Below the pieces are notes generated by a model that searched no databases, was not told where the DNA came from, and worked only from the letters and a program-made list of their open reading frames with translations. This document shows, piece by piece, positions 16,164 to 23,765 of a DNA stretch of 60,844 nucleotides (positions are counted from its first letter, which is position 1; each line of letters begins with the position of its first letter). The position numbers were made by a program, and so were the translations under genes. Source of the stretch: Gemmatimonadota bacterium (lineage in GTDB: Bacteria > Gemmatimonadota > Gemmatimonadetes > Gemmatimonadales > GWC2-71-9); NCBI GenBank assembly GCA_003222085.1, contig QHUK01000032.1, positions 1 to 60,844 of the forward strand, read 5' to 3'.

Positions 16164-16598
16164 GTGCCGACCGTCCAGGATATCCTCGCGAGGAAGGGCA
16201 GCGACGTCATTTCCGTGAAGCCGGGGGAAACCGTGCTGAAGGCCGCGGAGCTCATGAGCGAGCGCGGCATCGGCGGGCTCGTGGTGACCGAAGGCGGCCG
16301 GCTCGTCGGCATCTTCACCGAGCGCGACATCCTGCGCCGTGTGGTCGCGCAACGGCGCGATCCCGCCGCGACCAAGGTCGCCGACGTCATGACCACACCC
16401 GTGACCGCCTGCGCCCCGGACACGCGAGTCGATGCATGCGCCGCCATGATGACCGGGAAGCGCATCCGCCACCTGCCGGTGGTGAGCGACCGCGGGCTCG
16501 TTGGGGTCATCACGATCGGGGACGTGCTCGCCTTCCAGGTGAGCGAGCAGCAGGCGACCATCGACTACATGCACCACTTCATGTTCGATTTGCGGTAG
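16164..16598 (+). CDS. Two-CBS-domain protein
   Basis: This 144-residue protein consists of a tandem CBS pair (Bateman module). The first runs from VQDILARKG to about residue 60 and contains GIGGLVVTEGGRLVGIFTERDILR. The second starts at VADVMTTPV and contains GKRIRHLPVVSDRGLVGVITIGDVL. Such stand-alone modules bind adenine nucleotides and regulate a partner protein. The GTG at 16164 has AGGAGG seven bases upstream. It is divergent from the small DUF2892-like membrane protein and has no obvious catalytic partner next to it. Confidence 0.92.
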   Translation: MPTVQDILARKGSDVISVKPGETVLKAAELMSERGIGGLVVTEGGRLVGIFTERDILRRVVAQRRDPAATKVADVMTTPVTACAPDTRVDACAAMMTGKRIRHLPVVSDRGLVGVITIGDVLAFQVSEQQATIDYMHHFMFDLR

Positions 16599-16671
16599 AC
16601 ACCCTCGCTCAACCCAGGTCACACCACACCATCAGCGCCACACTCAAGGGCACGCACCGGGCGTCCCCGTC

Positions 16672-16785
16672 CGCGGGTAAACCCGCGACTCGGCACGTGT
16701 CAGTAAACTGACGTCGAGCTCTGCCGCTTCAGCGGTACATGCCGAGCCGCGGCTTCAGCCGCGAACGACGAGCGGGCCTCCCCGC
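16672..16785. repeat. Cluster of five short palindromes with 2-4 base centres
   Basis: Five consecutive inverted repeats lie in the 297-bp gene-free stretch after the CBS gene. They are CGCGGGT-AA-ACCCGCG (16672-16687), GTCAGT-AA-ACTGAC (16699-16712), CCGCT-TC-AGCGG (16724-16735), CGCGGCT-TC-AGCCGCG (16748-16763) and GCGGG-CCTC-CCCGC (16772-16785). All stems are perfect. The four with 2-base centres use only AA or TC. I see no coding sequence here. Confidence 0.7.
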
Positions 16786-16816
16786 CGTCGGTGCCAGGTC
16801 GCCTCTGGTAACGCTC

Positions 16817-16846
16817 TACCCGGCAACGCCTTACCCGGCAACGTGT
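16817..16846. repeat. Direct 15-bp repeat, two copies
   Basis: TACCCGGCAACGCCT (16817-16831) is followed at once by TACCCGGCAACGTGT (16832-16846), with 12 identical leading bases. It lies just downstream of the palindrome cluster and about 50 bases before the transthyretin-like gene. Confidence 0.6.
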
Positions 16847-16895
16847 CATCCGCCGTTGTACGCCCCTCCCGTCGTATCACATATTGGGGCCCCCT

Positions 16896-18425
16896 ATGAC
16901 CACCGGCGCGAACGACGTCTGGCTGTTCCGGATCGTGAACCAGGACACGGGCAGGCCCGCACAGGGCGTGCCCGTGACGGTGCTCGACCGCGCCGGGAAC
17001 GCCGAGGGCCACTGGGTGAGCGATGCGGACGGGACCGTCGCGATCCCGCGCCGCGAGACGCCCCGGTTGCGCATCCGCGTGGGCTTGCGCAGCGAGGACC
17101 CGATCGAGCTCGCGACCGCTACGCTCGGCGAGGGACCGACGCCGCTCGCCGCGCCGACGCAGCTGCCGCCCACGATCGGATCGATCGGCCACTCGGGTGA
17201 GCGGCCGGCGCGCGAGGCGCCCGCTGCGCAACCGCCGCCTCCCCGCGCCGCCGAACAGCCGGAAGCACCCGGGCACGTCCTCTATTTCCAGCGGCTCGTC
17301 ATGTTCGCAGAGCGTTCCTCGGCGACGCGTCCTTCGACGGCAGGGGCGCGCGACGGCGCCCTAGACTTCTTCTCGCCCGCGACCGACGGTCCGTCGGCGA
17401 TGCGCTACGGCGTGCTCATCGAGTTGGAGGAGTACTGGCAGTCGCTCGGCGTGCTCTGGGGTGAGCTGCTCTACAGCGTGACGCTGACGCCGGGGGACGA
17501 GGCCAAGCTCGCCGTGCTCGACGGTCGCTGGCGACGGGAAGCGGAGGGGCGCGAGCGCCCGCTCCAGATCCTCGCCCGCATGGTCGGGACGTCGATGCTC
17601 GGCGACCTGATCACGGCGCTCCGACCCGAGCTGCAGCTCGACCCGCTCACCGTGGCCGAGCCCGGTCTCGAGGCCGTGGCGGCGGAGACGGTCCAGATGA
17701 TCCGTGATCGCACCGAGCGCATGAGTCACGCGCTGCGCCGTCGGCCGCTCGGTGTGGTGGACGCCCCCGCCGACACGCCGGCAACGGGCGCGATCCGTCA
17801 CGTGCGCAACACCACGCGGGACCGGCTCGTCACCTTCCACTTCTTCGAGCCGCTCGAGCGCTTCAAGGTGATGGTGCGGAGTCCCCGCGCCCGCCCCGTC
17901 TTGTTCGTGCCGTTCCGGCTGCCGAACGTCGCGACGCCCGACGTGGTTCGGCGCTTCGGGTACTTGTTCCGCCGCACGCTGCTCGACCGCGGTCTGCTCC
18001 CGGACCTGGAGCGCCTGCTCTCGGGCGACCAGCCGAGCACGGCTCCCTCGAGCGCGCCGCCCAGCCGGTTGCTCGAGCACATCGAAGCGAACCTGCTGTA
18101 TTACTCGACCGCCATCATTTCGGCGGGGGATCCGGCGGCGCGGCACGTGGCGCTCTCGAAGCTGCGCGAACCCGCCGGCCGGCCGCTCACCGATGTGGTG
18201 GAGAACACGGTGATCGGGCGGGTCGGCAACGCCATCGCTCTGCCCCTGCGCTCGGCGGGCGAGCTTCCGGCGCCGTGGCGCGACGCGCTCGCCGCCTACC
18301 AGGCACGGCCGCTGCGGGTGAGCGACGGCTTCGTGGTCACGATTCCACACCCCGGCGTCTGGGTCAGCGGCCAGGCCCACGAGCCGATGCAGCAGCAGGC
18401 CGATTCGCACGAGGCCGCCGGGTGA
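16896..18425 (+). CDS. Unknown protein with N-terminal transthyretin-like domain
   Basis: This 509-residue protein has no signal peptide. Residues 5-70 look like a transthyretin/carboxypeptidase-regulatory beta-sandwich (VNQDTGRPAQGVPVTVLDRAG, DADGTVAIP). A Pro/Ala-rich linker (about 75-125) follows. The next region contains LEEYWQSLGVLWGELLYSVTLTPGDEAKLAVLDG, then a helical part with many arginines, and DRLVTFHFFEPLERFKVMVR with RPVLFVPFRLPN. I have seen this kind of GxxLYxxxLxPGE motif only in large uncharacterised proteins, and I assign no function. The ATG at 16896 is preferred to an in-frame TTG at 16884. It overlaps the following SH3 lipoprotein gene by 4 bp, so the two are translationally coupled. 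Confidence 0.65.
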   Translation: MTTGANDVWLFRIVNQDTGRPAQGVPVTVLDRAGNAEGHWVSDADGTVAIPRRETPRLRIRVGLRSEDPIELATATLGEGPTPLAAPTQLPPTIGSIGHSGERPAREAPAAQPPPPRAAEQPEAPGHVLYFQRLVMFAERSSATRPSTAGARDGALDFFSPATDGPSAMRYGVLIELEEYWQSLGVLWGELLYSVTLTPGDEAKLAVLDGRWRREAEGRERPLQILARMVGTSMLGDLITALRPELQLDPLTVAEPGLEAVAAETVQMIRDRTERMSHALRRRPLGVVDAPADTPATGAIRHVRNTTRDRLVTFHFFEPLERFKVMVRSPRARPVLFVPFRLPNVATPDVVRRFGYLFRRTLLDRGLLPDLERLLSGDQPSTAPSSAPPSRLLEHIEANLLYYSTAIISAGDPAARHVALSKLREPAGRPLTDVVENTVIGRVGNAIALPLRSAGELPAPWRDALAAYQARPLRVSDGFVVTIPHPGVWVSGQAHEPMQQQADSHEAAG

Positions 18426-19231
18426 GCGGCCCGCACCGGCGAGCCCCGGTCGCTCGCACCTGTGGGCGTTACGTCCCTCGCCGGTTCCTGAGTGCGATTC
18501 TCGGGGCAGCGCTCGCGGCGTGTGCGCCGCAGTCCACGCCCGTGACGCCTCAGGCGGCCAAAGACAGCGCGGCCGGCGGGCCGTCGGCACCGCGGGGCGT
18601 GTCGGCGCGCGATTCGATGCTGGAGCAGCGCGTCGCGCGTCTCGACCTGCAGCTGGCCGAGCGGGATGCGCAGGTCGAGGACCTGCAGGCGCGACTGGAC
18701 GAGGCGCGGCAAGAGGTCGTGCGCGCGCTGGCGAAGCTCCAAACCGTCGCCAGCCGAGCGGAGGCCGCGTCGGCCATCGCCGAAGCGGAGATTGCGGTCC
18801 AGGCGCTGCGCGCCGCGACCGGGACGCCGCCGGGAGGCGGCTCGGACGCCGCGCAGACCGGCGCGCTGCTCGAGCAGGCGAGTGCCGTGTTCGCGAAGCA
18901 GAACTACGGCGGCGCGCTGTACCTGGCGAACCAGGCGAAGAGCCTGGCCGGCGTCGGCCGGAGCCGTCTCGGCGCCGGCGGTCGGCCGCCGCTCCGCACG
19001 GGCGAGGTGTCGTTCGCGGTTCCTGTGCGGCTGCAAGCGACGGCGCGGGGCCGGGTGCGGGACGGGCCGGGCGCGGCGTACAAAGTGCTGTTCACCGTGG
19101 AGCCGGGCGCCGAGCTCGTCGGCTATTCCTATCTCGAGCGGTGGGTGCGCGTCGGCGATGACGGCGGTCGCGCCGGCTGGATGCTCTTGAGCCTGGTGGC
19201 GCGGCGGGGGATCGAGCCGGGCGGCCGTTAG
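18422..19231 (+). CDS. Lipoprotein with coiled coil and C-terminal bacterial SH3 domain
   Basis: This 269-residue protein starts at a GTG overlapping the previous stop (GTGA). Its N-terminal extension is basic and ends in a lipobox (ALAAC). The middle (about residues 60-115) is a coiled coil with heptads such as RVARLDLQLAERDAQVEDLQARL. The C-terminal 65 residues form a bacterial SH3 domain (RVRDGPGAAYKVLFTVEPGAELVGY, then WVRVGDDGGRAGWML). SH3b domains usually bind peptidoglycan or peptides, so this could tether its coupled partner to the cell wall; that is inference. It is convergent with the diguanylate cyclase, their stops overlapping by 4 bp. Confidence 0.75.
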   Translation: MSGPHRRAPVARTCGRYVPRRFLSAILGAALAACAPQSTPVTPQAAKDSAAGGPSAPRGVSARDSMLEQRVARLDLQLAERDAQVEDLQARLDEARQEVVRALAKLQTVASRAEAASAIAEAEIAVQALRAATGTPPGGGSDAAQTGALLEQASAVFAKQNYGGALYLANQAKSLAGVGRSRLGAGGRPPLRTGEVSFAVPVRLQATARGRVRDGPGAAYKVLFTVEPGAELVGYSYLERWVRVGDDGGRAGWMLLSLVARRGIEPGGR

Positions 19232-20883
19232 GCTGAGGCCGGGGGCGGGAGGGACGGGGGGGGCGCCCGCAGCACGCGATCGCGGCCCTCGCGCTTCGCT
19301 CGGTACAGCGCCGCGTCGGCACGGGCGAGCAGCGCGTCGGGCGCGTCGCCATCCTCGGGGAACTGGGCCACCCCAATGCTCACGCTGAGCTTCCCGCCCA
19401 CCAGCTCGTCGGTGGCGAGGCGGGTACGGAAGCGCTGGGCAGTCTCGATTGCCCCGGCCGCCCTGGTCTCGGGCAGCAACACCACGAACTCCTCACCGCC
19501 GTAGCGCGCGGCGCAGTCCACGTCGCGCGTCGTCTCGCGCAGGATGCCCGCGATGCGCCTGAGCGCTTCGTCGCCCGCCAGGTGGCCGTAGTCGTCGTTG
19601 TACTCCTTGAAGTGGTCGACGTCGGCCATGAGCAGCGTGCAGGGGTGATCGAGGCGGCGCGAGCGCCGCACTTCGTTGGCGACCGCGTCCATCAGATATC
19701 GCCGATTGTACAACCCGGTGAGGTCATCGGTGACGGACAGCCGTTCGAGCTCCTTCCGGCTCTCGTGGAGCCGTGCCACCATGTCGTTGAATACCTCGGT
19801 GACATAGCCGAGCTCGCCGCCGCCCACCACGGGCAAGTGCACGGCGAGGTCGCCCCCTGCCACCTTCGTGGCCGCCCCCGTCAGACGGTCGAGCGGCCGC
19901 GTAATCAACAGCCCCAGGAAGTACGCGAACAGCCCCACCGCCACGAGCAACGCGGCCACGATGACCGCGGTCACGTTGCGGAGCCGTGTCACCTGGCGGT
20001 AGGCTTCGGCCGCCGGGACCTCCGCCAGCACCGCCCAATCCGGGCGGGGCACACGTTTGACGGCCCCCACCACCTCCTGGCCTTCGAGGCCGCGATACTC
20101 GCGGGTGGCTCCCTCCCGCTCGAGCAGCCCGCGGACGGCGGCGGTGTCCAGCGTGCGGCGCATCAGCTCGGCGGGAGCGGAGCGGGACCCCACGATGGCG
20201 TGGCCGTCCGCCGCGATGAGGTACACCTGACCCTCCTGCGCGCCGCCGCCCGCGAAGCGTCGCAGCAGGCGATGCAGGGCGCCGAGATCGAGCTTGGCCG
20301 TCAAGGCGCCCAGCAGCCGCCCCCCGGTCTGGTAGATCGGGACCGCGAACACCACGACGCTTTTCATGTGCTCGGCGTCCCAGGATGCGTCGCCGACCAC
20401 GGCGTTGTCGGCGCGGATGGTGGTCGTCCACCCCGGCGGCAGCTCGACCGCCGTCGGTTGCGGGGCGGTGCTCGCCAGCTCTTCGCCTTCGGGGTTCACG
20501 ACCAGCAGCTCCTGGTAGTCCGCGAAGCGCTCGCGCACGGAGCGGAGATAGCCGGTGAGCCGCTCGTGCGCCCGCTCGCCGCCGGCGTGCCGGATCCGGT
20601 CGAGGTTCTCCGATACTTCGTACGAGCTGGCGAACACGCGCAGCTCGTACAGCCGCTCCTTGACCCACAGGTCGATCTCCCGCGCGGTCTGCGCGCTGAC
20701 GCTCTGCAGCTCGCCGGTGATCTTCGCCGTGAGCGAGCGCTCGTTTTGCAGGTAGGAGATCCAGCCCGTCGTGACCGAGGGGATGAGCGTGGCCAGCAAC
20801 GCAAATACCAGCATCTTGCTGCGGATGCTGTCGAGCCGCAGCGCGCGCAGCAGCCCGGAGACCGCCTGCTCCCACGAGGGCAC
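19228..20883 (-). CDS. Membrane diguanylate cyclase, dCache-HAMP-GGDEF
   Basis: This 551-residue protein has a first membrane helix near 24-44, a large periplasmic sensor of double-Cache type (about 50-300, with VYLIADGHAIVGSRS-like strands and WAVLAEVPAAEAY before the membrane), a second helix near 308-330, a HAMP domain (ITRPLDRLTGAATKVAGGDLAVHLP) and a GGDEF domain. The cyclase domain has DDLTGLYNRRYL, the metal Asp in LMADVDHFKEYND, an intact GGEEF and SIGVAQFPEDG, so it should make cyclic di-GMP. No RxxD inhibitory site is seen upstream of GGEEF. GTG 20883 has AGGGAG upstream. The sensed ligand is unknown. Confidence 0.93.
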   Translation of the reverse strand: MPSWEQAVSGLLRALRLDSIRSKMLVFALLATLIPSVTTGWISYLQNERSLTAKITGELQSVSAQTAREIDLWVKERLYELRVFASSYEVSENLDRIRHAGGERAHERLTGYLRSVRERFADYQELLVVNPEGEELASTAPQPTAVELPPGWTTTIRADNAVVGDASWDAEHMKSVVVFAVPIYQTGGRLLGALTAKLDLGALHRLLRRFAGGGAQEGQVYLIAADGHAIVGSRSAPAELMRRTLDTAAVRGLLEREGATREYRGLEGQEVVGAVKRVPRPDWAVLAEVPAAEAYRQVTRLRNVTAVIVAALLVAVGLFAYFLGLLITRPLDRLTGAATKVAGGDLAVHLPVVGGGELGYVTEVFNDMVARLHESRKELERLSVTDDLTGLYNRRYLMDAVANEVRRSRRLDHPCTLLMADVDHFKEYNDDYGHLAGDEALRRIAGILRETTRDVDCAARYGGEEFVVLLPETRAAGAIETAQRFRTRLATDELVGGKLSVSIGVAQFPEDGDAPDALLARADAALYRAKREGRDRVLRAPPPSLPPPASA

Positions 20884-20893
20884 GGGTTGCTCC

Positions 20894-21403
20894 CTAGAAG
20901 TTCGGCTCGTCCGCCGTGGGGCCGTACACGGCGGGGACGGCGGCGCCGGTGAGCCGCAGGTACACGGTCAGCTGGCCGCGATGATGCACGAGGTGATTGA
21001 GCACCGTGCGTCGGTACACCGTGAGCTTCGGGTTCGTGGTGATGGTCCGGCCGCCGACCTTGAACGCCCAGGGCTTCTTGAACTCCGCATCCGGGGCCTT
21101 GGCGAGGACGGCCCGCGCCGCGGCCGCGTTGCGGTCGAACAGCTCGATGATCCGCGCCGTACTGTCGAGCGCTTCGAACTTGAGCGGTGGGCCACCCGGC
21201 GGCATGATGTCGAGCTCGTCGTGCGTGATGGTGTTAACCACCCACGCCGGCAGCTCGGCGACCAGCGTCGCGAGCCGACCGAGCGTCATCGACTTGGGAT
21301 GCGGCTTCCAGGACGCCTTGCCGTCGGGCACGCGCTCGAGTACCCGGCGCGTGGCGGCCATCTCCTCATCGAACTCGGGGAGCAGCAGCCCGGCGAGCGG
21401 CAT
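20894..21403 (-). CDS. DinB/YfiT-like four-helix protein (DinB-a)
   Basis: This 169-residue protein has the DinB-like layout of four helices with the C-terminal motif VLNHLVHHRGQLTVYLRLTG, where His residues normally bind a metal. The tail AVPAVYGPTADEPNF closely matches the tail of the DinB-like protein at 33004 (VPSIYGPSADEPWM), so the two are paralogues. A GGAGG lies 6 bases before the ATG. The DinB superfamily includes thiol-dependent S-transferases; the substrate here is unknown. It lies 10 bp upstream of the diguanylate cyclase and downstream of a second DinB-fold gene, so the three may form one transcript. Confidence 0.85.
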   Translation of the reverse strand: MPLAGLLLPEFDEEMAATRRVLERVPDGKASWKPHPKSMTLGRLATLVAELPAWVVNTITHDELDIMPPGGPPLKFEALDSTARIIELFDRNAAAARAVLAKAPDAEFKKPWAFKVGGRTITTNPKLTVYRRTVLNHLVHHRGQLTVYLRLTGAAVPAVYGPTADEPNF

Positions 21404-21415
21404 CTGCGGCCTCCG

Positions 21416-21916
21416 TCACGGGGGGAGCCGCGAAGCTACTCGGGCGACGGCGGGTCCGGCAAGGCGTCGTTCGCGCCATGCGCGTATCGCTCGTGCGTGC
21501 TTCGGGTAATGCCCGTAGGTATCGAGCCGCAGACGGCGGCGAAACCGCGTTTCGCCGGTGAGCTGGGTCTCCGGCGCACTGCGAACGAGGGCGATCAGGC
21601 GGCGGTGGACATCATCCCGGTGCCGTAGCACCGCCGCGAGCGAGAGGTCGTGCCTCTGTTTCGTCATCTTGGCGTTGAAGGCATCGATGCCGCCGTACGT
21701 GACCGAATATCGCGGCGGCCTGCCGCCCGCGAGGATCAGCGGCAGATGCTTCAGTGCCTCTTCTTCCCACCAGGTGACGTGCGCGATGATGTCTTTGATC
21801 GACCAGGCGCCCGTGACCCCAGGCACCAGGAGCTCCGGGTCAGACAGGCCGGCGTACGCCTCCTGGAGTGCTGTCCACGCCTCGTCGAGCCGGTTCAGCA
21901 GCTGCTCCCTATCCAC
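21416..21916 (-). CDS. ClbS/DfsB-type DinB-superfamily protein
   Basis: This 166-residue protein begins at GTG 21916 as (M)DREQLLNRLDEAWTALQEAYAGL, the usual beginning of ClbS/DfsB-like proteins, with GAGG eight bases upstream. An in-frame GTG five codons earlier lacks a ribosome site. The motif AWSIKDIIAHVTWWEEEALKHL carries the conserved His-Trp region, and YPKHARAIRAWRERR gives the C-terminal His. ClbS hydrolyses colibactin, but most family members have other or unknown substrates. It lies 12 bp upstream of DinB-a. Confidence 0.8.
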   Translation of the reverse strand: MDREQLLNRLDEAWTALQEAYAGLSDPELLVPGVTGAWSIKDIIAHVTWWEEEALKHLPLILAGGRPPRYSVTYGGIDAFNAKMTKQRHDLSLAAVLRHRDDVHRRLIALVRSAPETQLTGETRFRRRLRLDTYGHYPKHARAIRAWRERRLAGPAVARVASRLPP

Positions 21917-22044
21917 GGATCGGTACCTCACGTCGCGTCGTGAACGATCACGCTATCTATATGGCGCCACAGCCGCCATCCGGTTTTGACGCCGAATCGG
22001 CCGCGCAGTAGCGTTGTCGGTGGACTCCATGATGGAGCGTCGCA

Positions 22045-22419
22045 GTGCGCGGTAAACGAGCGGCGAAGTGGTATCGCTGGGACGAGGTTCCCCGCGAGGA
22101 ATTGCACGAGCGGCTGTCGCGTCGCCTGATCACCGGCGACCAGGTCATGCTGGCACACGTGTACCTGAAGCAGGGCTGTGTCGTCCCGAAGCACTCGCAC
22201 GAGAACGAGCAGTTCACCTACATCCTGGAGGGCGCGCTGCGGTTCCTGGTGGGTGAGACAGGCGCCGAGGAGATCGTGGTGCGCGCGGGGGAAGTGCTGC
22301 ACCTGCCGGCGAACGTGCCACACGAGGCGCACGCGCTCGAGGACACGCTCGACGTGGACATCTTCTACCCGCCGCGCGAGGATTGGCTTAACAAGACGGA
22401 TGACTACCTACGGCGGTAG
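22045..22419 (+). CDS. Single-domain cupin protein
   Basis: This 124-residue protein is a one-domain cupin. Motif 1 is VPKHSHENEQFTYILEGALRF, which supplies two His, a Glu and a more distant ligand for the metal, and motif 2 is VLHLPANVPHEAHAL with the last His. The N-terminal region (WYRWDEVPREELHERLSRRLITGD) is typical of small stand-alone cupins whose substrates are unknown. A GTG start has ATGGAG upstream. The gene is divergent from the ClbS-like gene and is followed by a repeat-rich spacer. Confidence 0.88.
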   Translation: MRGKRAAKWYRWDEVPREELHERLSRRLITGDQVMLAHVYLKQGCVVPKHSHENEQFTYILEGALRFLVGETGAEEIVVRAGEVLHLPANVPHEAHALEDTLDVDIFYPPREDWLNKTDDYLRR

Positions 22420-22424
22420 AAAGC

Positions 22425-22458
22425 GGATCCTTCGCGCCTGCGGCGCTCAGGATGACAG
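22425..22458 (-). repeat. GTCATCCTGAGC-type element, inverted copy
   Basis: The sequence reads GGATCCTTCGC...GCTCAGGATGACAG, the reverse complement of the element that starts at 22537. The two face each other about 80 bp apart downstream of the cupin gene. Confidence 0.6.
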
Positions 22459-22536
22459 GCCGCTCCCTCTCGAAATGGAGAAGAAGCAACGACACTCTCT
22501 TCCCTCCTCATTCCCTTTTCCGTAGCCGCGCGGCGT

Positions 22537-22629
22537 TGTCATCCTGAGCGAGCGCGCGGAACGCGCGCGACGCGAAGGATCTGGTTGTGCGACGCGAAGG
22601 ATCTGGTTGCGCGCGACGCGAAGATCTGC
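22537..22629 (+). repeat. GTCATCCTGAGC-type element with tandem GACGCGAAGGATCTG units
   Basis: TGTCATCCTGAGCG at 22537 is followed by GACGCGAAGGATCTGGTTG at 22569, again at 22591, and a shortened unit at 22615. The array runs to the base before the stop codon of the Rieske gene (22630). The CCTGAGC/GCGAAGGATC sequence is a widespread kind of intergenic repeat. The extra tandem units suggest slippage. Confidence 0.65.
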
Positions 22630-23754
22630 TTAACGCGCGTGCCCGATCGCCCTCAGAAACTCCCGGTCCCACGCCGCTGAAATACCCTCGCGCGGCGAGT
22701 AGGGGCCGGGTTGGTAGGCCCGCGAGGCGATCCCCGCGTGGCTCTGCTCGCAGATATGCCAGTCCTGCCGGTTGGTCTCGTCCCAGAAGCGCACGGCGTC
22801 GTCGGGATCGAAGCCCGGCTGCCCGAAGGCGTCGGGGTGGAACAGCCACTCGCAGGTGATGCGGGTGCGGTCGGGTGCCTGCGGCCACAGCGTGTGGAAC
22901 ATCACATAGTCCGGGTGCAGCGACAGGAGCAGGTTCGGAAAGATCGTGTAGAAGTAGACCCGATGCTGATCTTCCGCCGGTAGATCTCCCACGGCCGGGG
23001 CGCATGCCCGGCCGCTCATGGTCAGGCTGCCGCCGGGCGCGGTGATCACCATATAGCCGCCGAGATAGGGCCCGTCGAACAGGTCGTTCTCTCCGCTCGT
23101 GTACGGCGTCAGCTTGGCGAGTCCCGGATGGATGATCGGGCAGTGCAGGCATTCGGAGAAATTCTGAAACACCAGCTTCCAATTGGCGTGCACGTCGTAG
23201 TCGATGCGACCGGCCGACCGCAGGCTCGCGATGTTGAAGCGGCTGAACCGACCTTCCAGGGGAGCGAACGCGCGCGCGAACGGCTCCGGCTCCTCCGCCA
23301 GAGTGATGAACAGGAACCCTTCCCACTCGGCGAGCGCGACCTGGTGGAGCGGGTAGTCCCGCTTGTCGAACCCCGCGACCTCGTTCATGTGCGGCGCGCC
23401 GATCAGCGTGCCATCGAGCGTGTAGGTCCACGCGTGGTAGGGGCACTGAATCGTCTCGGAAAGACGTCCGCGCTCCGCCTCGCACAGCCGGGTGCCGCGG
23501 TGGCGGCACACATTGTAGAAGGCGCGCACCGTGCCGTCCTGACCGCGCACGACGATGACGCTCTCGCCGCCGGCGGTGCGGACCGCGTAGTCCCCGGGCT
23601 GGGCGAGCTCGGCGGAGCGGCCGACGCAGATCCAGCGCCGCGCGAAGATGCGCTCCCGCTCTTCGGCCCAGATCTCGGGCGCGTTGTAGTAGCGCCCGGG
23701 CAGCGTCCGCTGGCCCTGCTGGTACGCCTGGGTGGCTTTGACGAACGTCGTCAT
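22630..23754 (-). CDS. Rieske non-heme iron oxygenase, alpha subunit, quaternary-amine type
   Basis: This 374-residue protein has a Rieske [2Fe-2S] site with Cys83, His85, Cys104 and His107 (CRH, then CPYH), followed by the catalytic domain. The mononuclear iron ligands are His204 and His209 in NFSECLHCPIIHP, and Asp331 in RQDWHICEQ. The residue linking the two sites is Glu201, as in carnitine oxygenase CntA and related enzymes, where ring-hydroxylating dioxygenases usually have Asp. This suggests oxidation or demethylation of a quaternary amine such as a betaine. An AGGGA lies before the ATG. The MFS transporter gene is 11 bp upstream in the same operon. No reductase gene is seen nearby. Confidence 0.9.
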   Translation of the reverse strand: MTTFVKATQAYQQGQRTLPGRYYNAPEIWAEERERIFARRWICVGRSAELAQPGDYAVRTAGGESVIVVRGQDGTVRAFYNVCRHRGTRLCEAERGRLSETIQCPYHAWTYTLDGTLIGAPHMNEVAGFDKRDYPLHQVALAEWEGFLFITLAEEPEPFARAFAPLEGRFSRFNIASLRSAGRIDYDVHANWKLVFQNFSECLHCPIIHPGLAKLTPYTSGENDLFDGPYLGGYMVITAPGGSLTMSGRACAPAVGDLPAEDQHRVYFYTIFPNLLLSLHPDYVMFHTLWPQAPDRTRITCEWLFHPDAFGQPGFDPDDAVRFWDETNRQDWHICEQSHAGIASRAYQPGPYSPREGISAAWDREFLRAIGHAR

Positions 23755-23765
23755 GGTCCCTAAGG

